Below, one piece after another: positions 12,405 through 20,999 of a stretch of DNA of 64,000 nt; position 1 is the first letter of the stretch, and every line of letters starts with the position of its first letter. The DNA comes from Streptomyces niger (GTDB lineage: Bacteria > Actinomycetota > Actinomycetes > Streptomycetales > Streptomycetaceae), in assembly GCF_000718305.1 (NCBI RefSeq), contig NZ_JOFQ01000017.1, positions 124,001-188,000 of the forward strand, written 5' to 3'. The notes under the pieces are model-generated. The model saw only the letters and a list, made by a program, of their open reading frames with translations, searched no databases and was not told the origin of the DNA. Position numbers and translations under genes: made by a program.

Positions 12405-12459
12405 GGGGCGTCACGTTACCGGTCCGGGTTCCGGGGGCCGGGGGCGTCTGTTTTTTGGC

Positions 12460-12507
12460 GGGTGCGGTCGTTGCCGGGTGCGGTCGTTGCCGGGTGCGGT
12501 CGTTGCC
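12460..12507. repeat. 16-bp tandem repeat x3
   Basis: Three exact copies of gggtgcggtcgttgcc at 12460, 12476 and 12492, in noncoding DNA downstream of the pimA-like gene. Confidence 0.9.
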
Positions 12508-12612
12508 GGGGTGCGCCCCGGTGCCGTTGCGCCTGTGCCGGGTGCGGCGCCGTTTCGCCTGCGGCGGGCGGGGTCCGCTGCGCGGGGCTTGGCGTCACGG
12601 GGTCGGTCCTCC

Positions 12613-12661
12613 GCGGTAGGGGGTCCGGACTGCTTCGCTTTACGTCCGGACCCCCTACCGC
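12613..12661 (-). terminator. Strong palindrome downstream of the pimA-like operon
   Basis: Perfect 18-bp stem (gcggtagggggtccggac, 12613-12630, with 12644-12661) and a 13-nt loop. It can terminate the pgsA-patA-pimA transcript. Its length and symmetry also suit a dispersed palindromic element; only this copy occurs in the window. Confidence 0.65.
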
Positions 12662-12852
12662 TGCGGCCCGCCCCCTCCCCCCGGTGGGTGGGGAAAAGAT
12701 GGGTGGGTGGGGGCGGAGGAGGGTGGGTGGGAGCAGGGAGGGAGGGTGGGTGGGACGTGGGTGCGGGAGGGTGGGACGTGGGTGTGGGTGGAGGCGAGGG
12801 GGACGGGTGGGATGACACTTAGGTGGAGTGGCGCGTGGGGTGTCGGGCCGTT

Positions 12853-14013
12853 TCAGTCCCTGGCCAGACCCCAGCGGGCTCGGAGGCCTACTCGTTCGTC
12901 CGTGTCGACCGATGCCGCTCCGTCCGTGACCGTCTCGTACACCGCGAGGATGTCCGCGCCTACCGTCGACCAGTCGAAGCGGCGTACGTGGCGGGCTCCT
13001 CGGTCGCGGAGTTCTGCCAGGCGCGCCGGGTCGCGGAGGAGTCGTACGGCGGACGCGGCGAGCGCGGCCGCGTCCTCGTTGGTGAAGAGTTCGCCTGCTT
13101 CGCCCTGGTCCAGGACCTGGGCGAAGGCGTCCAGGTCGGAGGCGAGGACGGGGGCCGCCGCTGACATCGCCTCGACGAGGATGATGCCGAAGGACTCGCC
13201 GCCGGTGTTGGGGGCCACGTAGAGGTCGACGCTGCGGAGCAGGCGGGCCTTGTCCTCGTCGGAGACCATGCCGAGGAATTCGACGCGGGAGCGGAGTTCG
13301 GCGGGGAGGTCCGCGACGGCTTCCTTCTCGTCGCCGCGGCCGGCGACCAGCAACCGCGCGTCGGGGACCTCCGCGAGGATCTCCGGGAGGGCCTTCATCA
13401 GGACGGGGAGGCCCTTGCGGGGCTCGTCGATGCGGCCTATGAAGCCGATGGTCCGGCCCTGCCACTCCTTCTTCGGCTCGGCGCGGGCGAAGAAGTCGAC
13501 GTCGACGCCGTTGGGGATGACGACCGCGTCGCCGCCGAGGTGTTCGACGAGGGTGCGGCGGGCGTACTCGCTGACCGCGATGCGAGCGCTGATCTTCTCC
13601 AGGGCCGGCTGGAGGATCGGGTACGCGGCGATCATGGCGCGCGAGCGCGGGTTCGAGGTGTGGAATGTGGCCACGATGGGGCCCTGGGCCGCCCAGCAGG
13701 CCAGGAGGCCGAGGGAGGGGGACGCCGGTTCGTGGATGTGGATGACCTCGAAGGCGCCGTCGTGCAACCAGCGGCGTACGCGGGCTGCGGAGAGGAAGCC
13801 GAAGTTGAGCCGCGCGACCGAACCGTTGTACGGGACGGGGACGGCACGTCCGGCGGAGACGACGTACGGCGGGAGCGGGGTCTCGTCGTCGGCCGGGGCG
13901 AGTACGGAGACCTCGTGGCCCAGCCGGATGAGGTGCTCGGCGAGGTCGCGGATGTGGAACTGGACGCCGCCGGGGACGTCCCACGAGTAGGGGCAGACGA
14001 TGCCGATCCTCAC
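12853..14013 (-). CDS. pimA: GDP-mannose-dependent phosphatidylinositol mannosyltransferase (PimA-like)
   Basis: GT4-family glycosyltransferase expected to add mannose to phosphatidylinositol on the inner membrane face. 386 residues. The GTG at 14013 follows GGAGG and gives MRIGIVCPYSWDVPGGVQ, whose GGVQ loop is typical of PimA. Further motifs: HIHEPASPSLGLLA, IPNGVDVDFF, FIGRIDEPRKGL, and the E(x)7E retaining-GT signature ESFGIILVEAM near residue 300. The start codon overlaps the acyltransferase stop (GTGA). The context with pgsA and patA supports a role in PI-mannoside synthesis. Confidence 0.9.
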   Translation of the reverse strand: MRIGIVCPYSWDVPGGVQFHIRDLAEHLIRLGHEVSVLAPADDETPLPPYVVSAGRAVPVPYNGSVARLNFGFLSAARVRRWLHDGAFEVIHIHEPASPSLGLLACWAAQGPIVATFHTSNPRSRAMIAAYPILQPALEKISARIAVSEYARRTLVEHLGGDAVVIPNGVDVDFFARAEPKKEWQGRTIGFIGRIDEPRKGLPVLMKALPEILAEVPDARLLVAGRGDEKEAVADLPAELRSRVEFLGMVSDEDKARLLRSVDLYVAPNTGGESFGIILVEAMSAAAPVLASDLDAFAQVLDQGEAGELFTNEDAAALAASAVRLLRDPARLAELRDRGARHVRRFDWSTVGADILAVYETVTDGAASVDTDERVGLRARWGLARD

Positions 14014-14963
14014 GCCGCCTCCGTCCCTCGGTCGCCGGCATCGCGCGGCTCCAGGTCGGTGAGCCACAGGCGCTGCAGCATGTGCCAGTCCTCCGGGTGC
14101 TCGGCGATGCCCGAGGCGAAGGCGTCGGCCAGTGCCTGGGTCATCGCGGCGGCCTTTTCGGGGCGCGTACCGGTCTCGGGTACCTCGATCCCGGGGTGCA
14201 CACGGGCCCGCATGACGGGCGTACCGTCGTACCACAGGGTGACGGGCAGGAGCACCGCGTTGGTCTGCAGGGCGAGCATGGCGGGTCCTGCGGGCATCTT
14301 GGCGGGCTCGCCGAAGAACTTCACCTCGATGCCGGAGGCGGACAGGTCGCGGTCGGCGACCAGGCAGATGAGGCCGCCGGCGCGGAGCCGCCGGGCGAGT
14401 ATGCCGAAGGCCGCGCCGCCGGTGTGCGGGAGCACCTCCATGCCCAGGCTCTCGCGGTAGGCGACGAACCGGTCGTAGAGGGATTCGGGCTTCAGGCGCT
14501 CGGCGACGGTGGTGAAGGGCACGCCGAGGGCGCGGGTGACCCAGACGCCGGCGAGGTCGTAGTTGCCCATGTGGGGCAGGGCGAGGATGACGCCGCGGCC
14601 GCTTTCCAGGGCCTCGGTGAGGAGGTGGGCCTGCTGGACGTCCACGCTGTCGCGGACCTTGTCCCGGCTCCAGGTCGGGAGGCGGAAGGACTCCATCCAG
14701 TAGCGCATGTAGGAGCGCATGCCGGTCCGGGAGAGCCGGGAGAGGGCGTGAGGGGTGGCGTCGGGGACGACCCGCGCGAGGTTGGCCTCAAGGCGCTGCA
14801 CGCCCTTGCCGCGCTTCTTCCAGACGGTGTCGGCGATGCGGTCGCCGAGGCGTGCGGCGACGGGTTCGGGGAGCTTCTTGACCGCGGCCCAGCCCAGTCC
14901 GTACAGGGCGTCGGTGAGCTTCTCCCTGTCCAGACCGGTCAGCCTGCCGATGTTTGGCTTCAT
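14010..14963 (-). CDS. Phosphatidylinositol mannoside acyltransferase (PatA/HtrB-like)
   Basis: LpxL/HtrB-superfamily acyltransferase, predicted to acylate the mannose of PIM lipids. 317 residues beginning MKPNIGRLTGLDREKLTDA. The catalytic HX4D box is HMGNYD near residue 131. Other conserved stretches are SYMRYWMESFRLP, VADRDLSASGIEVKFFG and EHPEDWHMLQRLW. The ATG at 14963 overlaps the pgsA stop by ATGA, so all three genes are tightly coupled. Confidence 0.9.
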   Translation of the reverse strand: MKPNIGRLTGLDREKLTDALYGLGWAAVKKLPEPVAARLGDRIADTVWKKRGKGVQRLEANLARVVPDATPHALSRLSRTGMRSYMRYWMESFRLPTWSRDKVRDSVDVQQAHLLTEALESGRGVILALPHMGNYDLAGVWVTRALGVPFTTVAERLKPESLYDRFVAYRESLGMEVLPHTGGAAFGILARRLRAGGLICLVADRDLSASGIEVKFFGEPAKMPAGPAMLALQTNAVLLPVTLWYDGTPVMRARVHPGIEVPETGTRPEKAAAMTQALADAFASGIAEHPEDWHMLQRLWLTDLEPRDAGDRGTEAA

Positions 14964-15610
14964 GCGTGCTCTCCCCCTGCGGCGTCCGCCTCGTCGGACT
15001 CGCGTCGTACGGTGACCACCCGCTGGCCGAGGGTGACCGCGCTGCCGACGGCGACGATCCACAGGGCGATCGGCAGGAGGTGCTGGATCCAGGGGACGCC
15101 GAACTTGTGCAGGCCGGAGAAGCCGCAGGCGACGAGGGAGATGACCAGGCGTTCGGCGCGTTCGACGAGGCCGTTGACGTTGACCGGGAGGCCGATGCTC
15201 TCGCCGCGCGCCTTGGTGTACGAGACGACCTGGCCGGAGGCGAGGCAGAAGATCGTCACGGCGGTGAGCAGCAGGTCGTCGCCGCGGCCCGCGTACCAGA
15301 GGGCGAGGCCGCCGAAGATGGCGGCGTCGGCGACCCGGTCCAGGGTGGAGTCCAGGAAGGCGCCCCAGCGGCTGGAGCGGCCCAGCTGCCGTGCCATGTT
15401 GCCGTCGACCAGGTCCGAGAAGACGAACAGGGTGATGACGACGGTGCCCCAGAAGAACTCGCCGAGCGGGTAGAAGACCAGGGCTCCGGCGACCACCCCG
15501 GCGGTGCCGAGGACGGTGACCACGTCGGGGCTGATGCCGAGACGGATGAGCAGGGCGGCGAACGGCGTGAGAACACGCGTGAAGAACGCACGCGCGTACT
15601 TGTTCAGCAT
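14960..15610 (-). CDS. pgsA: CDP-alcohol phosphatidyltransferase (phosphatidylinositol phosphate synthase type)
   Basis: Integral membrane enzyme making a phospholipid head-group bond from CDP-diacylglycerol. 216 residues with about six TM helices. The full family signature D-x2-DG-x2-AR-x8-G-x3-D-x3-D is present as SDLVDGNMAR ... WGAFLDSTLD (residues about 65-92). Position ahead of patA and pimA argues for inositol-phosphate as acceptor, as for mycobacterial PgsA1/PIPS. The ATG at 15610 has GGGAAGG upstream. Confidence 0.9.
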   Translation of the reverse strand: MLNKYARAFFTRVLTPFAALLIRLGISPDVVTVLGTAGVVAGALVFYPLGEFFWGTVVITLFVFSDLVDGNMARQLGRSSRWGAFLDSTLDRVADAAIFGGLALWYAGRGDDLLLTAVTIFCLASGQVVSYTKARGESIGLPVNVNGLVERAERLVISLVACGFSGLHKFGVPWIQHLLPIALWIVAVGSAVTLGQRVVTVRRESDEADAAGGEHA

Positions 15611-15974
15611 GGCCTTCCCGGAGGTTGTGTGCGGGCCGCGCGGTCAATGGGGCCACCGGCTGGCCCATCGTAGCCAGGCACCCTCGGCGCTTTGCGAACG
15701 CACCACGGCTCGCGGACGACCCGCCCACCCGCCGGCGCCTCCCCCGCCACCCGCCCGGCGCACTCCCCGGCGAGCGCGCGGAAGGCCATGAGCACGGCGG
15801 ACGACCGCAGTTGGCGGCCGCGCAGACATGTCCGTACCACCCGTTCGGGCTTGTACGGGGTGCTCCCCGGACATCCTCAAGATCCCTTATCGTCCCTTGT
15901 GCGATGTATGGACGCACCAGTACCTCGGTGGAAAGCTCGGAGCACCGCAGAGTGTCGACCTGGAGGCGAGACAC
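15611..15974. other. 364-nt divergent intergenic region between pgsA and the EF-G-like gene
   Basis: It should hold two outward promoters. No coding region, repeat or clear hairpin is visible. The right 100 nt is less GC-rich (around ccttatcgtcccttgtgcga), as expected for a promoter of the EF-G-like gene, but I cannot name -35/-10 boxes with confidence. Confidence 0.5.
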
Positions 15975-18182
15975 ATGGGCGACAAGACGAGCACACATCC
16001 AGGAGCCGCCGGCAGGGCAGCGGCGGTCGACCACCCCTCCTCCGTACGGAACGTGGTGCTGGTCGGCCACAGCGGATCGGGGAAGACGACCCTGGTCGAA
16101 GCCCTCGCGCTGGCGTCGGGCGCGGTCAACAGGGCGGGCCGGGTGGAGGACGGCGGCTGCCTCTCCGACTACGACGAGATCGAGCACCGCCAGCAACGCT
16201 CGGTACAGCTCTCCCTGGTCCCTGTCGAATGGGACGGCATCAAAATCAATCTCTTGGACACTCCCGGATACGCCGACTTCGTCGGGGAGCTGAGGGCCGG
16301 TCTGCGAGCAGCGGACGCGGCCCTCTTCGTCGTCTCGGCCGCGGACGGCGTGGACGGCGCGACCCGCATGGTCTGGGACGAGTGCGCGGCGGTCGGCATG
16401 CCCCGCGCCATAGTGATCACCCACCTCGAAGCGGCCCGCGCCGACTTCGACTCGATGACCGGTACCTGCGGCACGACCTTCGGCGGTGACGACCCCGACG
16501 CCGTACTGCCGCTGTACCTCCCGCTGTACGGCGAGGCCGGCGCCGACGGCCACGCCCCCGTGCACGGCCTGATCGGGCTGCTCTCCCAGCGGGTGTACGA
16601 CTACTCCGCCGGCACCCGGAAGGAGCGTGATCCCGAGCCCGGCGAGCTGCCCCTCATCGAGGAGGCCAGGAACCGCCTGATCGAGGGGATCATCGCCGAG
16701 AGCGAGGACGAGTCCCTGATGGACCGCTACCTCGGCGGCGAGGACATCGACATCAAGACGCTCATCGGCGACCTGGAGACCGCCGTGGCACGCGGCACCT
16801 TCCACCCCGTACTCGCCGCCGCACCCGCCGCCGAGGGCAGCAAGGAGGGGCTGGGCACCGTCGAACTGCTGGAGCTGATCACCAGGGGGTTCCCCACCCC
16901 GGCCGAGCGGGAGGCGCCCGCCGTCACCACCCCCGAGGGCAAGCCCCGGCCGGCCCTCACCTGCGACCCCGAAGGGCCGCTGGTCGCCGAGGTGGTCAAG
17001 ACCTCGTCCGACCCCTACGTCGGCCGGCTGTCGCTCGTACGGGTCTTCTCCGGCACCCTGTACCCCGACCGGACCGTGCACGTCTCCGGCCACGGACTGG
17101 CCGACCGCGGCCACGAGGACCACGACGTCGACGAGCGCATCGGCGCCCTCTCGGCGCCCTTCGGCAAGCAGCAGCGGCCGGTCACCCATGCCGTCGCCGG
17201 CGACCTGGCGTGCGTGGCCAAGCTGTCCCGCGCCGAGACCGGCGACACCCTCTCCGCCAAAGAAGCGCCGCTGCTGATGGCGCCCTGGGACATGCCCGAC
17301 CCGCTGCTGCCGGTCGCCATCCAGGCGCACAGCAAGGCCGACGAGGACAAGCTCTCCCAGGGCCTCGCGCGACTCGTCGCCGAGGACCCCACGATGCGCC
17401 TGGAGCAGAACCAGGACACCCACCAGGTCGTCCTGTGGTGCCTCGGCGAGGCCCACGTGGACGTGGCCCTGGAACGGCTGCGCTCCCGGTACGGGGTGCA
17501 GGTCGACGCCGTGCCGTACAAGGTCTCGCTCCGGGAGACGTTCGGCGCGAAGGCCGCCGGGCGCGGCCGGCACGTCAAGCAGTCCGGCGGCCACGGCCAG
17601 TACGCGATCTGCGAGATCGAGGTCGAGCCACTGCCCGGCGGCAGCGGCATCGAGTTCGTGGACAAGGTCGTGGGCGGCGCGGTACCCCGCCAGTTCATCC
17701 CGTCCGTGGAGAAGGGCGTACGGGCCCAGGCGGCGCGCGGCGTCGCGGCCGGGTATCCGCTCGTCGACGTCCGGGTGACGCTCCTGGACGGCAAGGCGCA
17801 CTCCGTCGACTCCTCCGACGCCGCGTTCCAGACCGCGGGCTCCCTCGCGCTGCGGGAGGCCGCCGCCGACGCCCGCATCGATCTGCTGGAGCCGGTCGCC
17901 GAGATCACCGTCCTGGTCGCCGACGACTACGTGGGCCCGGTCATGAGCGACCTGTCCGGGCGGCGCGGCCGCGTCGTGGGCACCGAACAGTCCGGTGCGG
18001 GCCGCACCCTCGTGCGCGCCGAGGTACCGGAGATCGAAATCGGCCGCTACGCCGTCGATCTTCGGTCACTGTCGCACGGTACCGGCCGTTTCCAGCGCCG
18101 CTACGCCCGGCACGAACCCATGCCGCCGCAGCTCGCGACCAAGATCCGGGAGGATCGCGAAAAGCAGGAGAACGGCGGTTAG
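15975..18182 (+). CDS. fusA2: Elongation factor G-like GTPase (EF-G2 / FusA2 type)
   Basis: 735 residues, with the domain order of EF-G. G1 is GHSGSGKTT (about residue 32), the switch I region is DYDEIEHRQQRS, G3 is DTPGYADF. G4, normally NKxD, reads THLE in VITHLEAARADF, so guanine selectivity may be weak or altered. C-terminal domains IV/V are present (RGRHVKQSGGHGQYA, LSGRRGRVVGTE). Starts at the ATG at 15975 after GGAGG. Actinobacterial EF-G2 proteins are known paralogues without canonical translocase activity; the exact role is unsettled. Transcribed divergently from pgsA. Confidence 0.88.
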   Translation: MGDKTSTHPGAAGRAAAVDHPSSVRNVVLVGHSGSGKTTLVEALALASGAVNRAGRVEDGGCLSDYDEIEHRQQRSVQLSLVPVEWDGIKINLLDTPGYADFVGELRAGLRAADAALFVVSAADGVDGATRMVWDECAAVGMPRAIVITHLEAARADFDSMTGTCGTTFGGDDPDAVLPLYLPLYGEAGADGHAPVHGLIGLLSQRVYDYSAGTRKERDPEPGELPLIEEARNRLIEGIIAESEDESLMDRYLGGEDIDIKTLIGDLETAVARGTFHPVLAAAPAAEGSKEGLGTVELLELITRGFPTPAEREAPAVTTPEGKPRPALTCDPEGPLVAEVVKTSSDPYVGRLSLVRVFSGTLYPDRTVHVSGHGLADRGHEDHDVDERIGALSAPFGKQQRPVTHAVAGDLACVAKLSRAETGDTLSAKEAPLLMAPWDMPDPLLPVAIQAHSKADEDKLSQGLARLVAEDPTMRLEQNQDTHQVVLWCLGEAHVDVALERLRSRYGVQVDAVPYKVSLRETFGAKAAGRGRHVKQSGGHGQYAICEIEVEPLPGGSGIEFVDKVVGGAVPRQFIPSVEKGVRAQAARGVAAGYPLVDVRVTLLDGKAHSVDSSDAAFQTAGSLALREAAADARIDLLEPVAEITVLVADDYVGPVMSDLSGRRGRVVGTEQSGAGRTLVRAEVPEIEIGRYAVDLRSLSHGTGRFQRRYARHEPMPPQLATKIREDREKQENGG

Positions 18183-18377
18183 TTCGCAGACCGCGGGCCG
18201 GTGGCACAGCCGGCGTCCTGCCCGGGGACGTACGCTCAACTCCCTTGGGCAGCACGCCGGCTGTACGCTGAGGTCCAGCTCAGCAGGTGTGCCGGAGGCG
18301 GCCGGCGGGAAGGGCGCCTAAGGGCGTCCACCGGGAGCACGCCCACGGCAGGGGCAGACGGCGGCGAGGGGGCCTTG

Positions 18378-20039
18378 GTGACGACGATGGACGGCTTCGA
18401 TTTCAGTCCGGGGGCACAGGTCCCGATAGCCGGCGGCGCAGGCCAGACCGCGGCGACCCAGGCGCTGGCCTCGGCCGCCTACCGGGACAGTCCGCTCTCG
18501 GACATCTCCAAGGCCGACTCCGACACCGCCAAGTCCGACATCAAGAAGCCCAAGCTCTCGCTCTTCGAGCCGAACCTCGGCGAGGCGTTCTCGCGCGCCG
18601 TCCAGGTCCGCATGCTCGGCGGCGGCCGCAAGGCGCTGATCCAGTCCTTCGGCATCGAGCCGCAGACCGTCGTCGAGCACTGCCTCGCCGCCAGCCGCAT
18701 CCGCAAGGAACGGGACACCAAGCTGACGATCCTGATGGTCGTCTTCGGGCTGCTCTTCCTGCCCGGCGTCCTCCTCTGGCTCGGCCTCTTCCAGCTCAAG
18801 CGGATGCTGGACAAGGCCACCACCAAGGGCAGGAGCGCACTGGGCACGGTGCTGCTCGTCGCGCTCGCCGGCGTCATCCTGATCTTCCTGATCAAGCTGC
18901 CCCTCGACAGCTTCTGGATGATCTACGTCCGGCTGATGCTCATCGCCCCCGTCATAGGCTGGTGGTGGGCCAAGCGGATCTGCGAACGCACCGCGGTCGA
19001 CCTGCGCGAATCCTGGAGCGGCATCCTGGGCGGCGGCGGCATCGGCGCGAAGATCCCCGAGGCGGTCCCCCAGGACCCCACCCAGACCGCCGCCGAACAG
19101 CTCCGCCAGAACCTCGCCAAGCTCAGCGCCGAACAGAACAGCAACGTCGTCTTCTACGCCGGCCCCAAGGGCATACTCGGCATGGGCACCCGCTGGGGCA
19201 GCTGGCAACTCGCCGAAGAGCTCCGCCCCGCCGACGAAGGCGCCGAGATCCACCCCTTCCGCAGCTGGGACGTCATCCGCGTCATCCACGACCGGCTCAA
19301 GCTCCTGGAACGCAGCCCGCTGCACACCGGAGGCTTCGGCCAGCCCCCCTCCGTACGCCACTGGATCGTCGTCCCCGTCGCCGAGGGCGCCGACGCGGTC
19401 GCCCGCCCCGAGGGCACCGACACCGACGCGTACCAGATCCGCCCGCACGAGATAGAGCGGATCTGCAACGAGCAGCAGTTCGGCGCCGGCAACCGCCACT
19501 ACCTGGGCGTGCAGTTCGTCCTCTGGGACGGCCAGCTCGTACTGACCCTGCTGATCACCGTCACCGTGCTGCACGAGACGCTGCGCATCGAGGTCACCGG
19601 CCACGCCCTCGGCCCGGTCAACGGCCTGTTCCTCGGCAAGCCCAGCCCCAAGACCGTCACGGTCAACAAGACGGTGAAGTTCTGGGAGACCAAGACCTCC
19701 ACCTTGCCGCTCATCGACACGACCGAGGTGGTCCGCCTCGCCGCCCGCGCCCCGCTGACCTGGTTCCCCCCGGTCCTGGACTTCCTCGGCGGCAAGCTCG
19801 CCCTCCCCGAGCCCTTCGGACTGCGCCACGTCTGGGCCGACAAGCCCTGGCGGCACCGCTTCATGGCGGACGACGCGCTGCGCGCCGCCACCCCCGTCCT
19901 GCGCGTGGTGCACTCCGCGGCGATGAGCGTGCTGCAGGAGAACGGCGTGGACATCACCCGTTTCGACAACCGCTCCCTGGTCCTCAGCGGGGCGGTGCAG
20001 GACCCGACGCCGCGGAAGGCGGACTCCTACGACGCGTGA
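18378..20039 (+). CDS. Large conserved membrane protein, unknown function
   Basis: 553 residues. The start is the GTG at 18378, behind GAGGGGG; the ATG at 18387 is an alternative. The soluble N-terminus (about 130 residues) is followed by three close TM helices near residues 113-200 (LTILMVVFGLLFLPGVLLWL, ALGTVLLVALAGVILIFLIK, FWMIYVRLMLIAPVIGWWWA). A long soluble region comes next, and then a further hydrophobic stretch (LVLTLLITVTVLHETL). No enzyme motif is recognised. Same strand as the EF-G-like gene with a 195-nt gap. Confidence 0.85.
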   Translation: MTTMDGFDFSPGAQVPIAGGAGQTAATQALASAAYRDSPLSDISKADSDTAKSDIKKPKLSLFEPNLGEAFSRAVQVRMLGGGRKALIQSFGIEPQTVVEHCLAASRIRKERDTKLTILMVVFGLLFLPGVLLWLGLFQLKRMLDKATTKGRSALGTVLLVALAGVILIFLIKLPLDSFWMIYVRLMLIAPVIGWWWAKRICERTAVDLRESWSGILGGGGIGAKIPEAVPQDPTQTAAEQLRQNLAKLSAEQNSNVVFYAGPKGILGMGTRWGSWQLAEELRPADEGAEIHPFRSWDVIRVIHDRLKLLERSPLHTGGFGQPPSVRHWIVVPVAEGADAVARPEGTDTDAYQIRPHEIERICNEQQFGAGNRHYLGVQFVLWDGQLVLTLLITVTVLHETLRIEVTGHALGPVNGLFLGKPSPKTVTVNKTVKFWETKTSTLPLIDTTEVVRLAARAPLTWFPPVLDFLGGKLALPEPFGLRHVWADKPWRHRFMADDALRAATPVLRVVHSAAMSVLQENGVDITRFDNRSLVLSGAVQDPTPRKADSYDA

Positions 20040-20057
20040 CGGCGGCGGCACACACGG

Positions 20058-20101
20058 CATGCGGGTGGCCGGTACGGATCCCCGTACCGGCCACCCGCAT
20101 G
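20058..20101. terminator. Bidirectional terminator between convergent genes
   Basis: Perfect 20-bp stem (20058-20077 with 20082-20101; arm catgcgggtggccggtacgg) and a 4-nt loop, between the converging ends of the membrane-protein gene and the HIT gene. Confidence 0.85.
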
Positions 20102-20116
20102 ATCAGCTGCGTCGCG

Positions 20117-20665
20117 TCAGGCCGTCGGCCAGGCGTCCGCCAGCATCGCGCGGGTGTCCGCCAGCAGCTGCGGCAGCACCTTGGTGTGCCCCACGACCGG
20201 CATGAAGTTGGTGTCGCCGCCCCAGCGCGGGACGACATGCTGGTGCAGGTGGGCTGCGATGCCGGCGCCGGCGACGCCGCCCTGGTTCATGCCGATGTTG
20301 AAACCGTGCGCGCCGGACGCCGCGCGCAGCGCCGCCATCGCCTGCTTCGTGAGCTTCGCCAGCTCCACCGTCTCGGCGTCGTCCAGCTCCGTGTAGTCGG
20401 CGACGTGGCGGTAGGGCACGACCATGAGGTGGCCGCCGTTGTACGGGTAGAGGTTGAGCACCGCGTAGACGTGCTCGCCGCGGGCGACGACCAGCCCGTC
20501 CTCATCGGACTTCGACGGGATCGTGCAGAACGGACAGCCGTCGTCGGACCCCGGCCCGGTCGGCTTGTTCTCACCCTGGATGTAGGCCATCCGGTGCGGC
20601 GTCCACAGGCGCTGGAAGGCGTCCTGGGTCCCGACTCCGATCTGCTGCTCCGGCTCAGTCGTCAT
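20117..20665 (-). CDS. HIT-family nucleotide hydrolase/phosphorylase (Ap4A-type)
   Basis: Histidine-triad protein with the catalytic HLHQHVVPRW near residue 140 and the zinc-binding CPFC pair near residue 48, as in actinobacterial Ap4A phosphorylases (Rv2613c type). 182 residues from the ATG at 20665 (MTTEPEQQIGVG). I prefer this start because TATGCT lies exactly 7 nt upstream, fitting a leaderless mRNA, and no Shine-Dalgarno precedes it. The ATG at 20677 would add four residues. Neighbour of thrS, as in mycobacteria. Confidence 0.9.
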   Translation of the reverse strand: MTTEPEQQIGVGTQDAFQRLWTPHRMAYIQGENKPTGPGSDDGCPFCTIPSKSDEDGLVVARGEHVYAVLNLYPYNGGHLMVVPYRHVADYTELDDAETVELAKLTKQAMAALRAASGAHGFNIGMNQGGVAGAGIAAHLHQHVVPRWGGDTNFMPVVGHTKVLPQLLADTRAMLADAWPTA

Positions 20666-20999
20666 GATGAGCAGCATATGACTTCGCCCCCGGAGGACAC
20701 GCTGCCGGGGCGCCCTGACCGCACCGCCCGGTGACGCCGGACGCACGGCCGACGACCACCGCGGCCTGAGCGCGCTGCTGCTCGGCTTCGCGGCGTCACC
20801 GGGTACGGCGGTGTCGTTCCGGTGACGCCCGCGGGCCGGGTGGCCGCCGTGGCGCTGAGGCCTGCGGGGTCGGGCTGCTCTCCGCCGGTGACCGGCGCCT
20901 TCTCCTCCTGGCTGATCAGGAGCTTCCGCACGGAGGACGAGAAACGGCCCCCGGAGGGCGCGTGAGACGCGCTCCGGGGGCCGCCCACGGCGGTACGGA
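20666..20999. other. 334-nt intergenic region between thrS and the HIT gene
   Basis: Holds the thrS terminator hairpin and presumably the HIT-gene promoter. An open frame of about 108 codons on the minus strand has no start signal and no recognisable product, so I do not call it. Confidence 0.6.
20945..20983 (-). terminator. Terminator downstream of thrS
   Basis: 12-bp perfect outer stem cggcccccggag (20945-20956) with 20972-20983, and a further gcgcg/cgcgc inner pairing. Starts 17 nt after the thrS stop. Confidence 0.75.

Larger units (their letters stand above)
12405..12852. other. 448-nt intergenic region with repeats, palindrome and G-rich tract
   Basis: No believable gene. It contains a 16-bp triple repeat (12460-12507), an 18-bp palindrome (12613-12661), and from about 12683 to 12815 an extremely G-rich plus strand with many gggtggg runs that could form G-quadruplexes (C-rich on the transcribed minus strand). 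Confidence 0.8.

Noticed and set aside
20662..20988. A 108-codon open frame between thrS and the HIT gene
   Set aside because: No start signal, Ser/Arg/Gly/Pro composition without any motif, and it runs through the thrS terminator.
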